Origin: Actinomycetes bacterium
GTDB taxonomy: Bacteria > Actinomycetota > Actinomycetes > Streptosporangiales > Streptosporangiaceae
NCBI GenBank assembly: GCA_025964575.1
Contig: JAOPYO010000430.1
Coordinates: 1-39,095 of the forward strand
Direction of reading: 5' to 3'
DNA: 39,095 bases
Of the stretch, positions 7,057 through 15,718 are shown one piece after another. Under the pieces are notes generated by a model that did not search any database, was not told where the DNA came from, and saw only the letters and a program-made list of their open reading frames with translations. Position numbers and translations under genes: made by a program. Positions within the stretch are counted from its first letter, which is position 1. Every line of letters begins with the position of its first letter.

Positions 7057-7827
7057 ATGAATCGTCGGCTCATCACCATCGTGGTGGCGCTCGCGCTCGC
7101 AGTGGCGGGCACGCTGGCCGTGCTGGTGTACGTGCGGCACGCCGATGACCGGGCCCTGGCCGGCAAGAAGGCCACCAGCGTCCTCGTGGCGGCCAAGCCG
7201 GTGCCAGCGGGCACCACCGTGGACATACTCAAATCCGGTGGTTATCTGCGAGTGGAGAGGTACCCGGTCGAGTCCGTACCCGCCGACGCGTTGTCGTCGC
7301 TCAACGACACCGACCTGGCGTCTCGTGTCCTGGGCGTCAATCTCAAACAGGGCGAGATGCTGACGCGCCCGCTGCTGGTTGACAAGGGCAACGCCCAGAC
7401 CTTCAGCATTCCCGACGGCAAGATCGCTGTCACGGTGGCGCTCAACGAACCACAGCGGGTCGCCGGTTACATCAAGCCGGGTTCGAAGGTCGTCGTCTTC
7501 GTCACCTACAAGGTCATCGGCTCGAACGACAAACTCAAGGGCGACCCGACGCGAACGAAGACGCTGCTCAGGGACATCGAGGTGCTCTCGGTGAGCCTGG
7601 CCGGTTCCGGCAACCCCTCTGGGGGCACCGCGCAGTCAGGCAGCCTGGACTCGAAGTACATGGTGACTCTGGCCGTGAAACAGAACGAGGCGGAATGGCT
7701 GGTCTGGGGTGCCACCGGCCCCCAGGGCGGGACACAGAGCACCTCTCTCTATCTGGCGCTTCAATCGGACACCTCCCAGCTCAGCGACAACAGTCCGGGC
7801 GCCAGCAGCTTCACCGTCGACCGCTGA
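7057..7827 (+). CDS. cpaB: CpaB/RcpC pilus assembly protein (SAF domain)
   Basis: The protein has 256 residues. A signal anchor (about 5-25, LITIVVALALAVAGTLAVLV) precedes a SAF domain (about 40-110) that begins with VLVAAKPVPAGTTV and includes LASRVLGVNLKQGEML. A second beta domain follows (IAVTVALNEPQRVAGYIKPG, then VVVFVTYKV), as in RcpC/CpaB. In Gram-negative Tad systems this protein is periplasmic and modulates pilus assembly; in this monoderm it would act at the outer face of the membrane. GAGGGGG lies about 6 bp before ATG 7057. It follows the TadG-like gene by 21 bp. Confidence 0.87.
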   Translation: MNRRLITIVVALALAVAGTLAVLVYVRHADDRALAGKKATSVLVAAKPVPAGTTVDILKSGGYLRVERYPVESVPADALSSLNDTDLASRVLGVNLKQGEMLTRPLLVDKGNAQTFSIPDGKIAVTVALNEPQRVAGYIKPGSKVVVFVTYKVIGSNDKLKGDPTRTKTLLRDIEVLSVSLAGSGNPSGGTAQSGSLDSKYMVTLAVKQNEAEWLVWGATGPQGGTQSTSLYLALQSDTSQLSDNSPGASSFTVDR

Positions 7828-7848
7828 GGCGGAGAGGGTAGGTCATCG

Positions 7849-9054
7849 ATGCCGATCATCTGTGAGCCTGATGAGAACGCCGCCCGCCGGTTGGGCGCCG
7901 GATTCCGGGAACACGGCCGCGTCGTGGCGGGGACGGAGGAACTGAGCCGCGCCCTGGCAGCACATCCCGAGGAACTGGTCGTGGTGATGGGCCCGGGCGC
8001 GGATCTTCGCACCGCTCTCGGCTTCGCCGCCGTCCAGCGTGTCGAAAGACCTGCCCTGGGGGTCGTGCTGGTCCGGACGCAACTGGAGGTCGACGTGCTC
8101 GCCGATGCGATGCGAGCAGGCGTCCGGGAAGTGGTCCCCGACCGGGACTTCCCCGCCCTGATGGACGCCTGCCGGCGTTCCTGGGAGATCTCCGCGCGTA
8201 TGCGGTCCGCCGAACAGATCCAGGCGGGTGCCCGAGCGCAGCCACCGCCGGGCAGGAAAGGCCGTGTCGTGGTTGTGTTCGCGGGCAAAGGCGGATGCGG
8301 AAAATCGATGGTATCCACCAACCTGGCGGTGAGCCTGGCACGGAACGGGCGGCTGAGTGTCTGCATACTCGACCTGGATCTCGGGTTCGGCGATGTCGGC
8401 ATCATGCTGCGGGTCAACCCCCAACGCACCATCGTCGACGCGGTCTCGATGGCGGAGCACATGGATGAGACAGGTGTGCAGTCGATGCTCGCCTCTCATG
8501 AGTCCGGTGTCTCCGCCGTGCTCGCTCCCGTCACTCCCGGGGATGCGGAGAAGATCTCGGGAAAGCTGGTCACCGAGTTGCTCGCCGTGCTGCGACGCAT
8601 GTTCGACGTGGTCGTTGTCGACACCCCACCGCAGTTCAGCGAGCAGGTGTTGGCATCACTCGACGTGGCGGACATACATGTGCTCATAGCCACACCGGAG
8701 GTCACCGCGCTCAAGGGGCTCCGGGTGACCCTCGACATGCTCGATCTGCTCGGATACGCGGCCGACAGCCGCACGATCGTGCTCAATCGGGCCGACGCCC
8801 GGGCCGGGCTGTCCGCAGCGGACATCAATCGAGTCATCGGCCGGCCGATCGCCGCGCACATCCCGACCAGCCAGGACGTGTCCGCTTCGATCAACCGGGG
8901 GGTGCCTCTCGCCTTGGAGAACGCCCAGCATCCGGTGAGCCAGGCCATCACGGAGCTGGGCCGGGTGCTCCTAGATGACTCCCCGAGCAGACCAGGGGCG
9001 ACGTCGGTCCAGCGGAAGAGCGGGTTTCGCAGATCGAGAGCGGGACGCTCATGA
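7849..9054 (+). CDS. tadZ: TadZ/CpaE-like ParA/MinD-family localisation ATPase
   Basis: The protein has 401 residues. The N-terminal 115 residues form a degenerate receiver-like domain (ending DAMRAGVREVVPDRDF), typical of CpaE/TadZ. The ATPase domain follows, with the deviant Walker A motif GKGGCGKS at 146-153 including the signature Lys147, Walker A' CILDLDLGFGDVG, and VVVVDTPPQ. TadZ-type proteins mark the site in the cell where the pilus machine assembles. The basic Ser/Arg-rich tail (KSGFRRSRAGRS) may contact membrane or partners. It overlaps the next gene by 4 bp (ATGA), a sign of coupled translation. Confidence 0.87.
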   Translation: MPIICEPDENAARRLGAGFREHGRVVAGTEELSRALAAHPEELVVVMGPGADLRTALGFAAVQRVERPALGVVLVRTQLEVDVLADAMRAGVREVVPDRDFPALMDACRRSWEISARMRSAEQIQAGARAQPPPGRKGRVVVVFAGKGGCGKSMVSTNLAVSLARNGRLSVCILDLDLGFGDVGIMLRVNPQRTIVDAVSMAEHMDETGVQSMLASHESGVSAVLAPVTPGDAEKISGKLVTELLAVLRRMFDVVVVDTPPQFSEQVLASLDVADIHVLIATPEVTALKGLRVTLDMLDLLGYAADSRTIVLNRADARAGLSAADINRVIGRPIAAHIPTSQDVSASINRGVPLALENAQHPVSQAITELGRVLLDDSPSRPGATSVQRKSGFRRSRAGRS

Positions 9055-10442
9055 GCAGCCTGAGCGAACGACTGGCGCGGCTGCAGGTCCAGAACGGCGA
9101 GCACGCGGAGGAGGTCTCTGCGGCTCTGGTGCCCTCGCCACATCGCCGATCGACCCGCCCCGGCGACCCGTTCGCCGCCTTGAAGCGACGCGTGCACCAG
9201 TCGCTCATCGACACGCTTGGACCGAAGCTGTACGACACCAATCTCGGATCCGTCGAACTGGAGCAACTGGTCCGGGAGACTCTCCAGACCGTGCTGGAGC
9301 GCGACGACACCCCCTTGACCGCGGCTGACCGTACCCGGGTCGCCCAGGACATCGCCGACGAGATCCTCGGGCTGGGGCCGCTGGAGCCCTATCTCAACGA
9401 TCCCGAGGTCAGCGAAATCATGGTGAACGGGCCCGGCCAGATCTACATCGAGCGCAACGGCCGGCTCAGCCTCGTGAACGGGACGTTCGCAGGTGAGGGC
9501 AGCCTTCGTCGGGTCATTGAGAAGATCGTCTCCAAAGTGGGCCGGAGAATCGACGAATCCAGTCCCATGGTCGACGCCAGGCTGCCCGACGGAAGCCGGG
9601 TGAACGCCGTAGTCCCACCGGTCGCGCTCGACGGCGCGCTGCTGACCATCCGGAAGTTCGCCGCGGACCCCTACACCGTCCATGATCTAGTGAGTTTCGG
9701 CACGTGGACTCCGCAGGTCGCCGAGCTGGTCGCGGCCTGCGTACGAGGACGGCTCAACGTTCTGATCAGTGGCGGAACCGGATCCGGTAAGACGACGACC
9801 CTCAACGTGCTGTCATCCTTCATCCCACCCGACGAGCGCATCGTCACCATCGAGGACGCGGCCGAACTCCAGCTCCGGCAGGAACATGTCCTGCGTATGG
9901 AATCACGCCCCCACAACGTGGAAGGCAAGGGTGAGGTGACCATCCGGGATCTAGTCCGCAACGCGCTCCGGATGCGCCCTGATCGGATCATTATCGGAGA
10001 GGTCCGTGACGGCGCCTCGCTGGACATGCTGCAGGCGATGAACACGGGACATGACGGCTCGCTGACGACGGTCCATGCGAACGCACCGCGGGAGGCGATG
10101 TCCCGGTTGGAGACGATGGTGCTCATGTCCGGCATGGATCTGCCCATCCGGGCGATCCGCGAGCAGATCGCCTCGGCCATCGACGTCGTCATCCATCAGG
10201 CCCGGCTCAAGGACGGCACTCGCCGCGTCACCCATGTCACGGAGATCTCCGGCATGGAGGGTGAGGTGATCACCTTGCAGGACATCTTCCTCTTCGACAT
10301 GCGAGCGGGTGTCGATGCCCACGGACGCTTCGCCGGGCAACTGCGCTCGACCGGTCTCCGTCCTCGGTTCCTCAATCGGCTACTCGATATGGGGATCTCC
10401 GTGCCGCACGAACTGTTCGGCTACGAGCAGGCGCCATGGTGA
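9051..10442 (+). CDS. tadA: TadA/CpaF pilus assembly/secretion ATPase
   Basis: The 463-residue hexameric ATPase of the type II/IV secretion superfamily powers Flp pilus extension (and retraction in TadA systems) from the cytosolic side of the membrane. Motifs seen are GLGPLEPYLNDPEVSEIMVN in the N-terminal domain, Walker A GGTGSGKT at 241-248, the Asp box IEDAAEL at 267-273, Walker B IIIGEVRD, and the His box HDGSLTTVHANAP at 334-346. All active-site elements look intact. The start overlaps the TadZ stop, and the end overlaps the next gene by 7 bp, so TadZ, TadA and TadB are probably made in fixed ratio. Confidence 0.93.
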   Translation: MSSLSERLARLQVQNGEHAEEVSAALVPSPHRRSTRPGDPFAALKRRVHQSLIDTLGPKLYDTNLGSVELEQLVRETLQTVLERDDTPLTAADRTRVAQDIADEILGLGPLEPYLNDPEVSEIMVNGPGQIYIERNGRLSLVNGTFAGEGSLRRVIEKIVSKVGRRIDESSPMVDARLPDGSRVNAVVPPVALDGALLTIRKFAADPYTVHDLVSFGTWTPQVAELVAACVRGRLNVLISGGTGSGKTTTLNVLSSFIPPDERIVTIEDAAELQLRQEHVLRMESRPHNVEGKGEVTIRDLVRNALRMRPDRIIIGEVRDGASLDMLQAMNTGHDGSLTTVHANAPREAMSRLETMVLMSGMDLPIRAIREQIASAIDVVIHQARLKDGTRRVTHVTEISGMEGEVITLQDIFLFDMRAGVDAHGRFAGQLRSTGLRPRFLNRLLDMGISVPHELFGYEQAPW

Positions 10443-12409
10443 CGTCGCTGCGGGCATGGGTATCCGCGCTCCTATGCTCCGCACTGATCCTGACCGGCCC
10501 CGTCGCATCAGCTCTGGCGCCTGGGGCCACCGGGCACATCAGCGCGGCACAGGTGGCCCCGGGCAGGCTTCAGTTCCTGCTCTCAGTGGACGGTCTGCCC
10601 GCCGGCAGTGAGCTGGATCCAGGCAGCGTCAGGGCAAAAGCCGGTGGCCGGGCTTTGCGGGCCACCGCGGAACCCCCGAGCGGCACCCGCAGCGCCCAGA
10701 CGGGCGGCCGGCCAGCCGCTCGCACCGTGATGATCGTGCTCGACACCAGCGGCTCAATGGGGACAACCGACATGCGGGCAGCGCAGAAAGGTGCGCTCGC
10801 CTACCTTGTGCAGTTGCCCAAGGATGTGTCAGCGGGTCTGGCCACGACGGGGACCGGTGGAGCCAACCGGTTGGCGCTCGCCCCCACGACCAACCGTGAC
10901 GCCCTCACCACCGCGATCCATGCCATCCATTCCGGCGGCCAGACGGCACTCTACGACGCGATGTCGATCGCCCTCGCGCAGTTGAACCGGGCACAGGCGG
11001 AGAGCCGCCGACTCATCGTCCTCTCCGACGGCAAGGACTCCGCGAGCAAGGCGAGCCTGACCGCGGTCACCGGCGAGCTCGCCAGGCAGCACGTCCCAGC
11101 CGACGTCGTCGCCTTCAAGACACAGGCCACCTCAGAAGTGACCTTGAAGAGGCTGGCTGACGCATCCGGCGGTCGGCTGCTGCATTCCCCCGACGCCAAG
11201 CGCATGGTCCAGGCGTTCGCCAACGCGGCCAAGACCTTCAGCCAGGCGATGTGGGTCACCGCCGAGATTCCTGCCTCGCTCGCGGGCAGGACGAGCCGGC
11301 TCGAGATCCTGGTGATGGCCGGAGCGACGACCGTTCGGACGACCACCTCTGTGACATTCGCCGGCACCAGGGCGAGCACGGTGGCCACGACGCCCGTTCC
11401 CACGACGAATCAGGCCCCGGTCGGCGACACCGGATCTCAACCGAGCCTGGGCCTGCTGATCGTGCTGGCCGTGTGCTTCATGGCCATCCTCATCGGTGTC
11501 CTCGCGACCGCCGGGCTTCTCCGCCGCGGTGACCGTCCGGAATGGACCCGCCATATCGAACACTACGGCGTGCGCCCTGAGGAGGGCACCGGTGGTACTC
11601 AGCAGGGCGCGCTGGCTCAGGCGGCGCTGATGCTGAGCCAGCGCGTCGTCGAGTCCGGCAGCTTCGAGGAGCGTATGACCCGGGATCTCGACCGGGCCGG
11701 CATGACGATACGGCCGCATGAGTGGGTGCTACTCCGCGGCGTCATCGGCCTGGCCCTGATCGTCCTCCTGGCGGCGATCAGCGGAAATCTGCTCGTCAGC
11801 GTGCCGATCGGTGCGGTGATCGCCTGGTTCGTGACTCGCGCCTATCTGAACGGCAAGCAGGCGCGGCGGCTGGGCGCCTTCAGCGATCAGCTGCCCGACG
11901 CCCTTCAGCTCGTCGCGGGGTCCCTGCGATCGGGATTCACCGTGGCTCAGGCACTCGATCGAGTGGCCCAGCAGGACATCCGGCCCCTGGCCAGCGAAAT
12001 GTCCCGGGCATTGGCAGAGACCCGGCTCGGGAACTCGGTCGAGGATGCCCTCGACAAAGTGGCCGGACGCATGGACTGCCGGGACCTCAGCTGGGTGGTG
12101 ATGGCGATACGGATCCAACGTGAGGTCGGCGGCAATCTCGCAGACGTGATCGAAACGACCGTCGAGACCATGCGGGAGCGAACCAGGCTCCGCCGCCACG
12201 TCCGTGCGCTCTCCGCCGAGGGCCGGCTCTCCGCCTACATCCTGATCGGGCTGCCTTTCGGGTGCGGTGGGTTCATGTTCCTCATACGGCCCGAGTACAC
12301 ACGGGTGCTTTTCACCGATCCGCTAGGGCTCGTGATGCTCTTCGGCGGAGCGGTGCTCATGACAGTGGGCTGGTTCTGGATCAGCCGAATAGTCAAGGTG
12401 GAGACCTGA
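10436..12409 (+). CDS. tadB: VWA-TadB fusion: extracellular von Willebrand A domain joined to T2SF platform protein
   Basis: The protein has 657 residues, about twice the usual TadB length. The N-terminus is a secretion signal (about 1-27, ending VASALA). A VWA domain spans about 95-275 with a complete metal-ion adhesion site: DTSGSM at 103-108, Thr170 in GGQTALYDA and Asp198 in VLSDGKDS. A linker and a membrane helix (about 338-362) lead to the TadB part: two helices (about 432-470), the T2SF domain (LPDALQLVAGSLRSGFTVAQ at 487-506, later REVGGNLADVIETTVETMRE), and two further helices to the end. The topology places the VWA outside and the T2SF domain inside. TadB anchors the TadA motor. The fused adhesion-type domain would sit at the pilus base. 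Confidence 0.88.
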   Translation: MVTSLRAWVSALLCSALILTGPVASALAPGATGHISAAQVAPGRLQFLLSVDGLPAGSELDPGSVRAKAGGRALRATAEPPSGTRSAQTGGRPAARTVMIVLDTSGSMGTTDMRAAQKGALAYLVQLPKDVSAGLATTGTGGANRLALAPTTNRDALTTAIHAIHSGGQTALYDAMSIALAQLNRAQAESRRLIVLSDGKDSASKASLTAVTGELARQHVPADVVAFKTQATSEVTLKRLADASGGRLLHSPDAKRMVQAFANAAKTFSQAMWVTAEIPASLAGRTSRLEILVMAGATTVRTTTSVTFAGTRASTVATTPVPTTNQAPVGDTGSQPSLGLLIVLAVCFMAILIGVLATAGLLRRGDRPEWTRHIEHYGVRPEEGTGGTQQGALAQAALMLSQRVVESGSFEERMTRDLDRAGMTIRPHEWVLLRGVIGLALIVLLAAISGNLLVSVPIGAVIAWFVTRAYLNGKQARRLGAFSDQLPDALQLVAGSLRSGFTVAQALDRVAQQDIRPLASEMSRALAETRLGNSVEDALDKVAGRMDCRDLSWVVMAIRIQREVGGNLADVIETTVETMRERTRLRRHVRALSAEGRLSAYILIGLPFGCGGFMFLIRPEYTRVLFTDPLGLVMLFGGAVLMTVGWFWISRIVKVET

Positions 12410-12410
12410 T

Positions 12411-13334
12411 ATGGGGATACTGCTCCTGGTGGGCGGGCTGGCTTCGATCATGGCGGCCATCGTCCTCGTCGTCTTGGCCCTGAGGCGGGAGAACCCGTCC
12501 GCTACCGGGGTGGCCAGCGGGCTCGCGGCGATCGAGTCGGTATATGCGGGCAAGGCGGTCACCTCAGCTGGGACGTCGGCTCTCGACCGGTTGATGGCGC
12601 CGGTGTCCCACCAACTCCTGGGACTCGCCCAGCGACTCTCGCCGAACAACGTCGTGTCGACCATGCAGCACCGACTCGACATGGCCGGCAACCCCGGGGG
12701 TTGGACCGCGGAGCGGATCCTCGCCTATAAGGGACTCGGCCTCGTCGCCTGCGGCCTGGCCTTCGGCGCGGTCGGGCTGACGGGCAGCGTCATCAACTGC
12801 CTCATCTTCGGCCTCGTAGGCGCACTCATAGGATTTTTCCTTCCGGATCTGCTTCTCTACAATGCGGGACTCCGACGGCAAGAAATGATTACAGCAGCCC
12901 TCCCTGACATCCTCGACCTGCTCTGTGTCAGCGTCGAAGCCGGGTTGGGCTTTGACGCCGCGCTCCACCGAGTGGCACGCAACACGACGGGACCGCTGGC
13001 AGGCGAACTGGCTCGCGTGCTTCAGGAGATGCAGATCGGCAAGTCACGGGAGGGCGCGCTCAAGGCCTTGGCCGGACGCACCTCGGTGGAAGAACTCCGG
13101 TCATTCGTATCCGCATTGGTCCAAGCATCAGATCTCGGTATTCCCATTGGCAAGGTTCTCCGTGAACAGGCCAAGGAGATGCGCATCAAGCGTCGGCAGC
13201 GTGCCGAAGAGAAGGCTCAGAAGATTCCGGTAAAGATCACGGTACCCGTCATCTTCTGCATTCTTCCCACTTTGTTCATTTCAGTTATCGGCCCTGGCGT
13301 GATAAGCATCTCGCGCAGTTTCGGTGCGCACTGA
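12411..13334 (+). CDS. tadC: TadC inner-membrane platform protein (T2SF domain)
   Basis: The protein has 307 residues. An N-terminal helix (about 2-24) is followed by a soluble stretch, two helices (about 104-145), the T2SF domain beginning LPDILDLLCVSVEAGLGFDA, the conserved RRQRAEEKAQKIPVKITVPV segment, and a last helix (IFCILPTLFISVIGPG). TadC pairs with TadB to form the membrane platform for the pilus. The gene starts 1 bp after the TadB stop and is the last of the operon; a 159-bp gap follows. No gene for the TadV/CpaA prepilin peptidase is seen in the window, so it must lie elsewhere. Confidence 0.9.
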   Translation: MGILLLVGGLASIMAAIVLVVLALRRENPSATGVASGLAAIESVYAGKAVTSAGTSALDRLMAPVSHQLLGLAQRLSPNNVVSTMQHRLDMAGNPGGWTAERILAYKGLGLVACGLAFGAVGLTGSVINCLIFGLVGALIGFFLPDLLLYNAGLRRQEMITAALPDILDLLCVSVEAGLGFDAALHRVARNTTGPLAGELARVLQEMQIGKSREGALKALAGRTSVEELRSFVSALVQASDLGIPIGKVLREQAKEMRIKRRQRAEEKAQKIPVKITVPVIFCILPTLFISVIGPGVISISRSFGAH

Positions 13335-13493
13335 CCACACCGGAATACTGAGACGACGATCGCCCTCGATGATGACGAAATAAATGTGCCCGATGGAATT
13401 GGCGACAAACCCGGAATTGTTCGTGTCATGGAGTCAACCAGTCATGACTCTCGGTAGATCGACAGAGCTTATCTGGTTATTCTCGGACATACG

Positions 13494-14423
13494 ATGGCGA
13501 AGCTACCCTATCCTGCCGTCATGGAATGGCTGGAGCGCGTCGCCCGGATGCGCCGCTGGACACGCGGCGGGGAGCGTGATCCGCACCGGGCCCTCCTGCT
13601 GCTCTTCGCGCTCGGCCGGCTTCAGCGCCAGGGCTTCCAGCCACTCCGCTTCCGGGACGTCGAGGAACCGTTCAGCAAGCTGCTGGTCGAGTTCAGCCCG
13701 CCCAAACCGACCAGCCCTGGCTATCCGTTCCACCAGCTGATCGGCGACGGGCTGTGGGAGGTGGTGACCGCCGCCGGCGCGGGCAGCCCGGGTACGGACA
13801 CGAACGCGCTGCGGGCCCAGGATGCGGCCGGCAGGCTGACCCCGCGCTTCGCCAAGGAGCTCCTGGCGGACCCGGGGTTGTTCGCCAAGATCGTACGAAT
13901 CGCTCTCGACATCAACTTCGAGCCTTCCCTGCACACTGATCTCTACTCAGCCGTCGGTCTGCTTCCGGAGATCACCGACACGAGCGCGGTCGCTCAGTAC
14001 GTCGATGGCAACCTGCCCCGCACGCATCGGGACCCGATGCTGCGGCAGCGGGTGCTCGTGGCCTACGACTGCCGGTGCGCGTTCTGCGGCTATGAGGGCT
14101 GGATCGGCAGCAGCGTGGTCGGGCTGGAGGCGGCGCGCCTGCGCTGGTGGGCGTTCGACGGCAATGACGAGCTCTCGAACTGCCTGTGTCTGTGCACTTT
14201 GCACCATCGTCTTCTCGACAAGGGGGTTCTCGGTCTCACGATGAGCAGGGTCATCACGGTCTCCCGCCATTTCGTGGGGAACACCGACGCCGCCCGCGCC
14301 GTGGTGACCTCCTTGATCGGCCGCTTGGCGGAGAAGCCACAGGACGGGTTCCCGTCCCCGGACCGCCGCAACGTCGAGTGGCATACCAGACAGGTCTTCC
14401 GTGGTCCGGCCCGGATCTCCTGA
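13494..14423 (+). CDS. Phosphorothioated-DNA-binding HNH endonuclease homologue (ScoMcrA-type), first catalytic His replaced
   Basis: The protein has 309 residues. The N-terminal 165 residues match the sulfur-binding domain of type IV enzymes that recognise phosphorothioate DNA: MRRWTRGGERDPHRALLLL, SPGYPFHQLIGDGLWEV and NFEPSLHTDLYSAVGL. The C-terminal HNH domain has a CRCAFCGYEG knuckle and AARLRWWAFDGNDELSN followed by CTLHHRLLDKG. Family members normally have a His in that first element (AAHIRW); here the codon is CGC, Arg215. The Asn229 and His238 that follow keep the expected +14 and +23 spacing. The first His is the general base in HNH enzymes, so cleavage may be lost or weak while binding remains. 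No dnd or ssp modification genes are visible nearby. ATG 13494 has no strong ribosome-binding site and may be leaderless. Confidence 0.85.
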   Translation: MAKLPYPAVMEWLERVARMRRWTRGGERDPHRALLLLFALGRLQRQGFQPLRFRDVEEPFSKLLVEFSPPKPTSPGYPFHQLIGDGLWEVVTAAGAGSPGTDTNALRAQDAAGRLTPRFAKELLADPGLFAKIVRIALDINFEPSLHTDLYSAVGLLPEITDTSAVAQYVDGNLPRTHRDPMLRQRVLVAYDCRCAFCGYEGWIGSSVVGLEAARLRWWAFDGNDELSNCLCLCTLHHRLLDKGVLGLTMSRVITVSRHFVGNTDAARAVVTSLIGRLAEKPQDGFPSPDRRNVEWHTRQVFRGPARIS

Positions 14424-14430
14424 CCTCGCC

Positions 14431-15618
14431 ATGGCCCCGTGGAGCGGTCCGGGCCGGGGCGGGCGGCTCAGCGAGCTGGATCTGCTGCGGTTCGTCGCGG
14501 CTGCCGCGGTGATGCTGCACCACTTCACGGGGGTGCGCTATTACACGCCGTGGGGGGACGCGCGCAAGGTCTTCCCGGAGCTGGCGCCGGTCACCTCGTT
14601 CGGCTATCTCGGGGTTCAGCTCTTCTTCGTCGTCAGCGGCTTCGTCATCCTGATGAGCGCCTGGGGCCGCACGCCTGGTGAGTTCGCGGGCTCACGATTC
14701 GTGCGGCTCTTCCCCGCCTACTGGTTCAGCGTCGTGCTGACACTGCTCGTCTTCCTCGGCAGCGGCATCGCCCCGGGCTACCCCGTGAGCAAGGAGGGGC
14801 CGCTGCTGCGCCTCCTGCCGAACCTCACGATGCTCCAGGACGGGATCGGAGCACCCGAGTCAGAGCCCGTCTACTGGACTCTCTGGATCGAGCTGCACTT
14901 CTATGCCTTGATCGTTCTGCTGGTCTGGCGGGGTGTGAGCTACCGGGGCTGTGTCATCTTCATGGGAACCTGGCTGCTCGCGGGCACCTTCGCGCAGGAG
15001 GCGAATCACACGCTCCTGAAGGCGATCCTCATCCCCGCGTGCGCCCCGTACTTCATCGCGGGCATGGCGTTCTTCCTCATCTACCGGCACGGTTCCAACC
15101 TGGTCATGTGGCTCCTGATCGGGGTGTGCTGGGCGCTGGGGATCTACTCCTCCGTCCGCCAGGTGAACCCCTTCGTCACCTGGCCGGGACTCGATGAGAA
15201 GGCCATACCCGCCATCATCACCGCGATCTTCGTAGTGATGGCGCTGGTCTCCACCCACCGGCTGTCGTGGTTGCGGTGGAGGGGCCTGACCGTGCTCGGC
15301 TCCCTGACCTATCCCCTCTACCTCGTGCACGAGACCATCTCCCGGCCGCTGATCTCCGCGCTCCACCCGGAGTTCGGCCGCTGGACCGTACTGGGAATCA
15401 TCGTCGCGGCCTCGGTCCTCGGCGCCTGGCTCACCCACCGCTGTGTCGAGCGGCCGCTCCAGCGGTGGATGCGACCCCGGCTGAGAGCGGCTCTGGCCCA
15501 GATCAGGACCGGCCTGCCCCGCGTCCCCGCTCCGGCCGTGGCTCCGGCCGAGCCTCATGAGCAGGCCGACGCTCATGAGCAGGCCGAGCCCAGGGCGGCC
15601 GCTCCGTCGTCGCTTTAG
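14431..15618 (+). CDS. Acyltransferase family 3 membrane protein (OafA/YrhL type)
   Basis: The protein has 395 residues from ATG 14431, 7 bp after the endonuclease gene; GTG 14401 is an alternative that would overlap it. About ten transmembrane helices are visible. Family hallmarks are LSELDLLRFVAAAAVMLHHF near the N-terminus, with the likely catalytic His in LHHF, and YLGVQLFFVVSGFVILMS with RFVRLFPAYWF. These enzymes transfer acyl groups, often acetyl, to sugars on cell-surface polysaccharides, lipids or secreted metabolites. The substrate cannot be told here. The C-terminus is an Ala/Pro/Glu-rich cytoplasmic tail with short EPHEQADAHEQAEP repeats. Spacing suggests co-transcription with the endonuclease gene, though a functional link is not obvious. 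Confidence 0.87.
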   Translation: MAPWSGPGRGGRLSELDLLRFVAAAAVMLHHFTGVRYYTPWGDARKVFPELAPVTSFGYLGVQLFFVVSGFVILMSAWGRTPGEFAGSRFVRLFPAYWFSVVLTLLVFLGSGIAPGYPVSKEGPLLRLLPNLTMLQDGIGAPESEPVYWTLWIELHFYALIVLLVWRGVSYRGCVIFMGTWLLAGTFAQEANHTLLKAILIPACAPYFIAGMAFFLIYRHGSNLVMWLLIGVCWALGIYSSVRQVNPFVTWPGLDEKAIPAIITAIFVVMALVSTHRLSWLRWRGLTVLGSLTYPLYLVHETISRPLISALHPEFGRWTVLGIIVAASVLGAWLTHRCVERPLQRWMRPRLRAALAQIRTGLPRVPAPAVAPAEPHEQADAHEQAEPRAAAPSSL

Positions 15619-15718
15619 GCCGCCGGTTCCGCTCTCGTAATACCCTGGTGCCCCACATGGAACGGTTCCGCACCGTACGCCGTCGGAATCCTGCAGTTCC
15701 CCGACTGAGAAGGACCCC

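Noticed and set aside
13335..13493. Inverted GAGTC/GACTC repeats and a possible promoter before the endonuclease gene
   Set aside because: The arms are only 5 bp and no convincing -35/-10 spacing is seen. A promoter must exist here, but I cannot place it.
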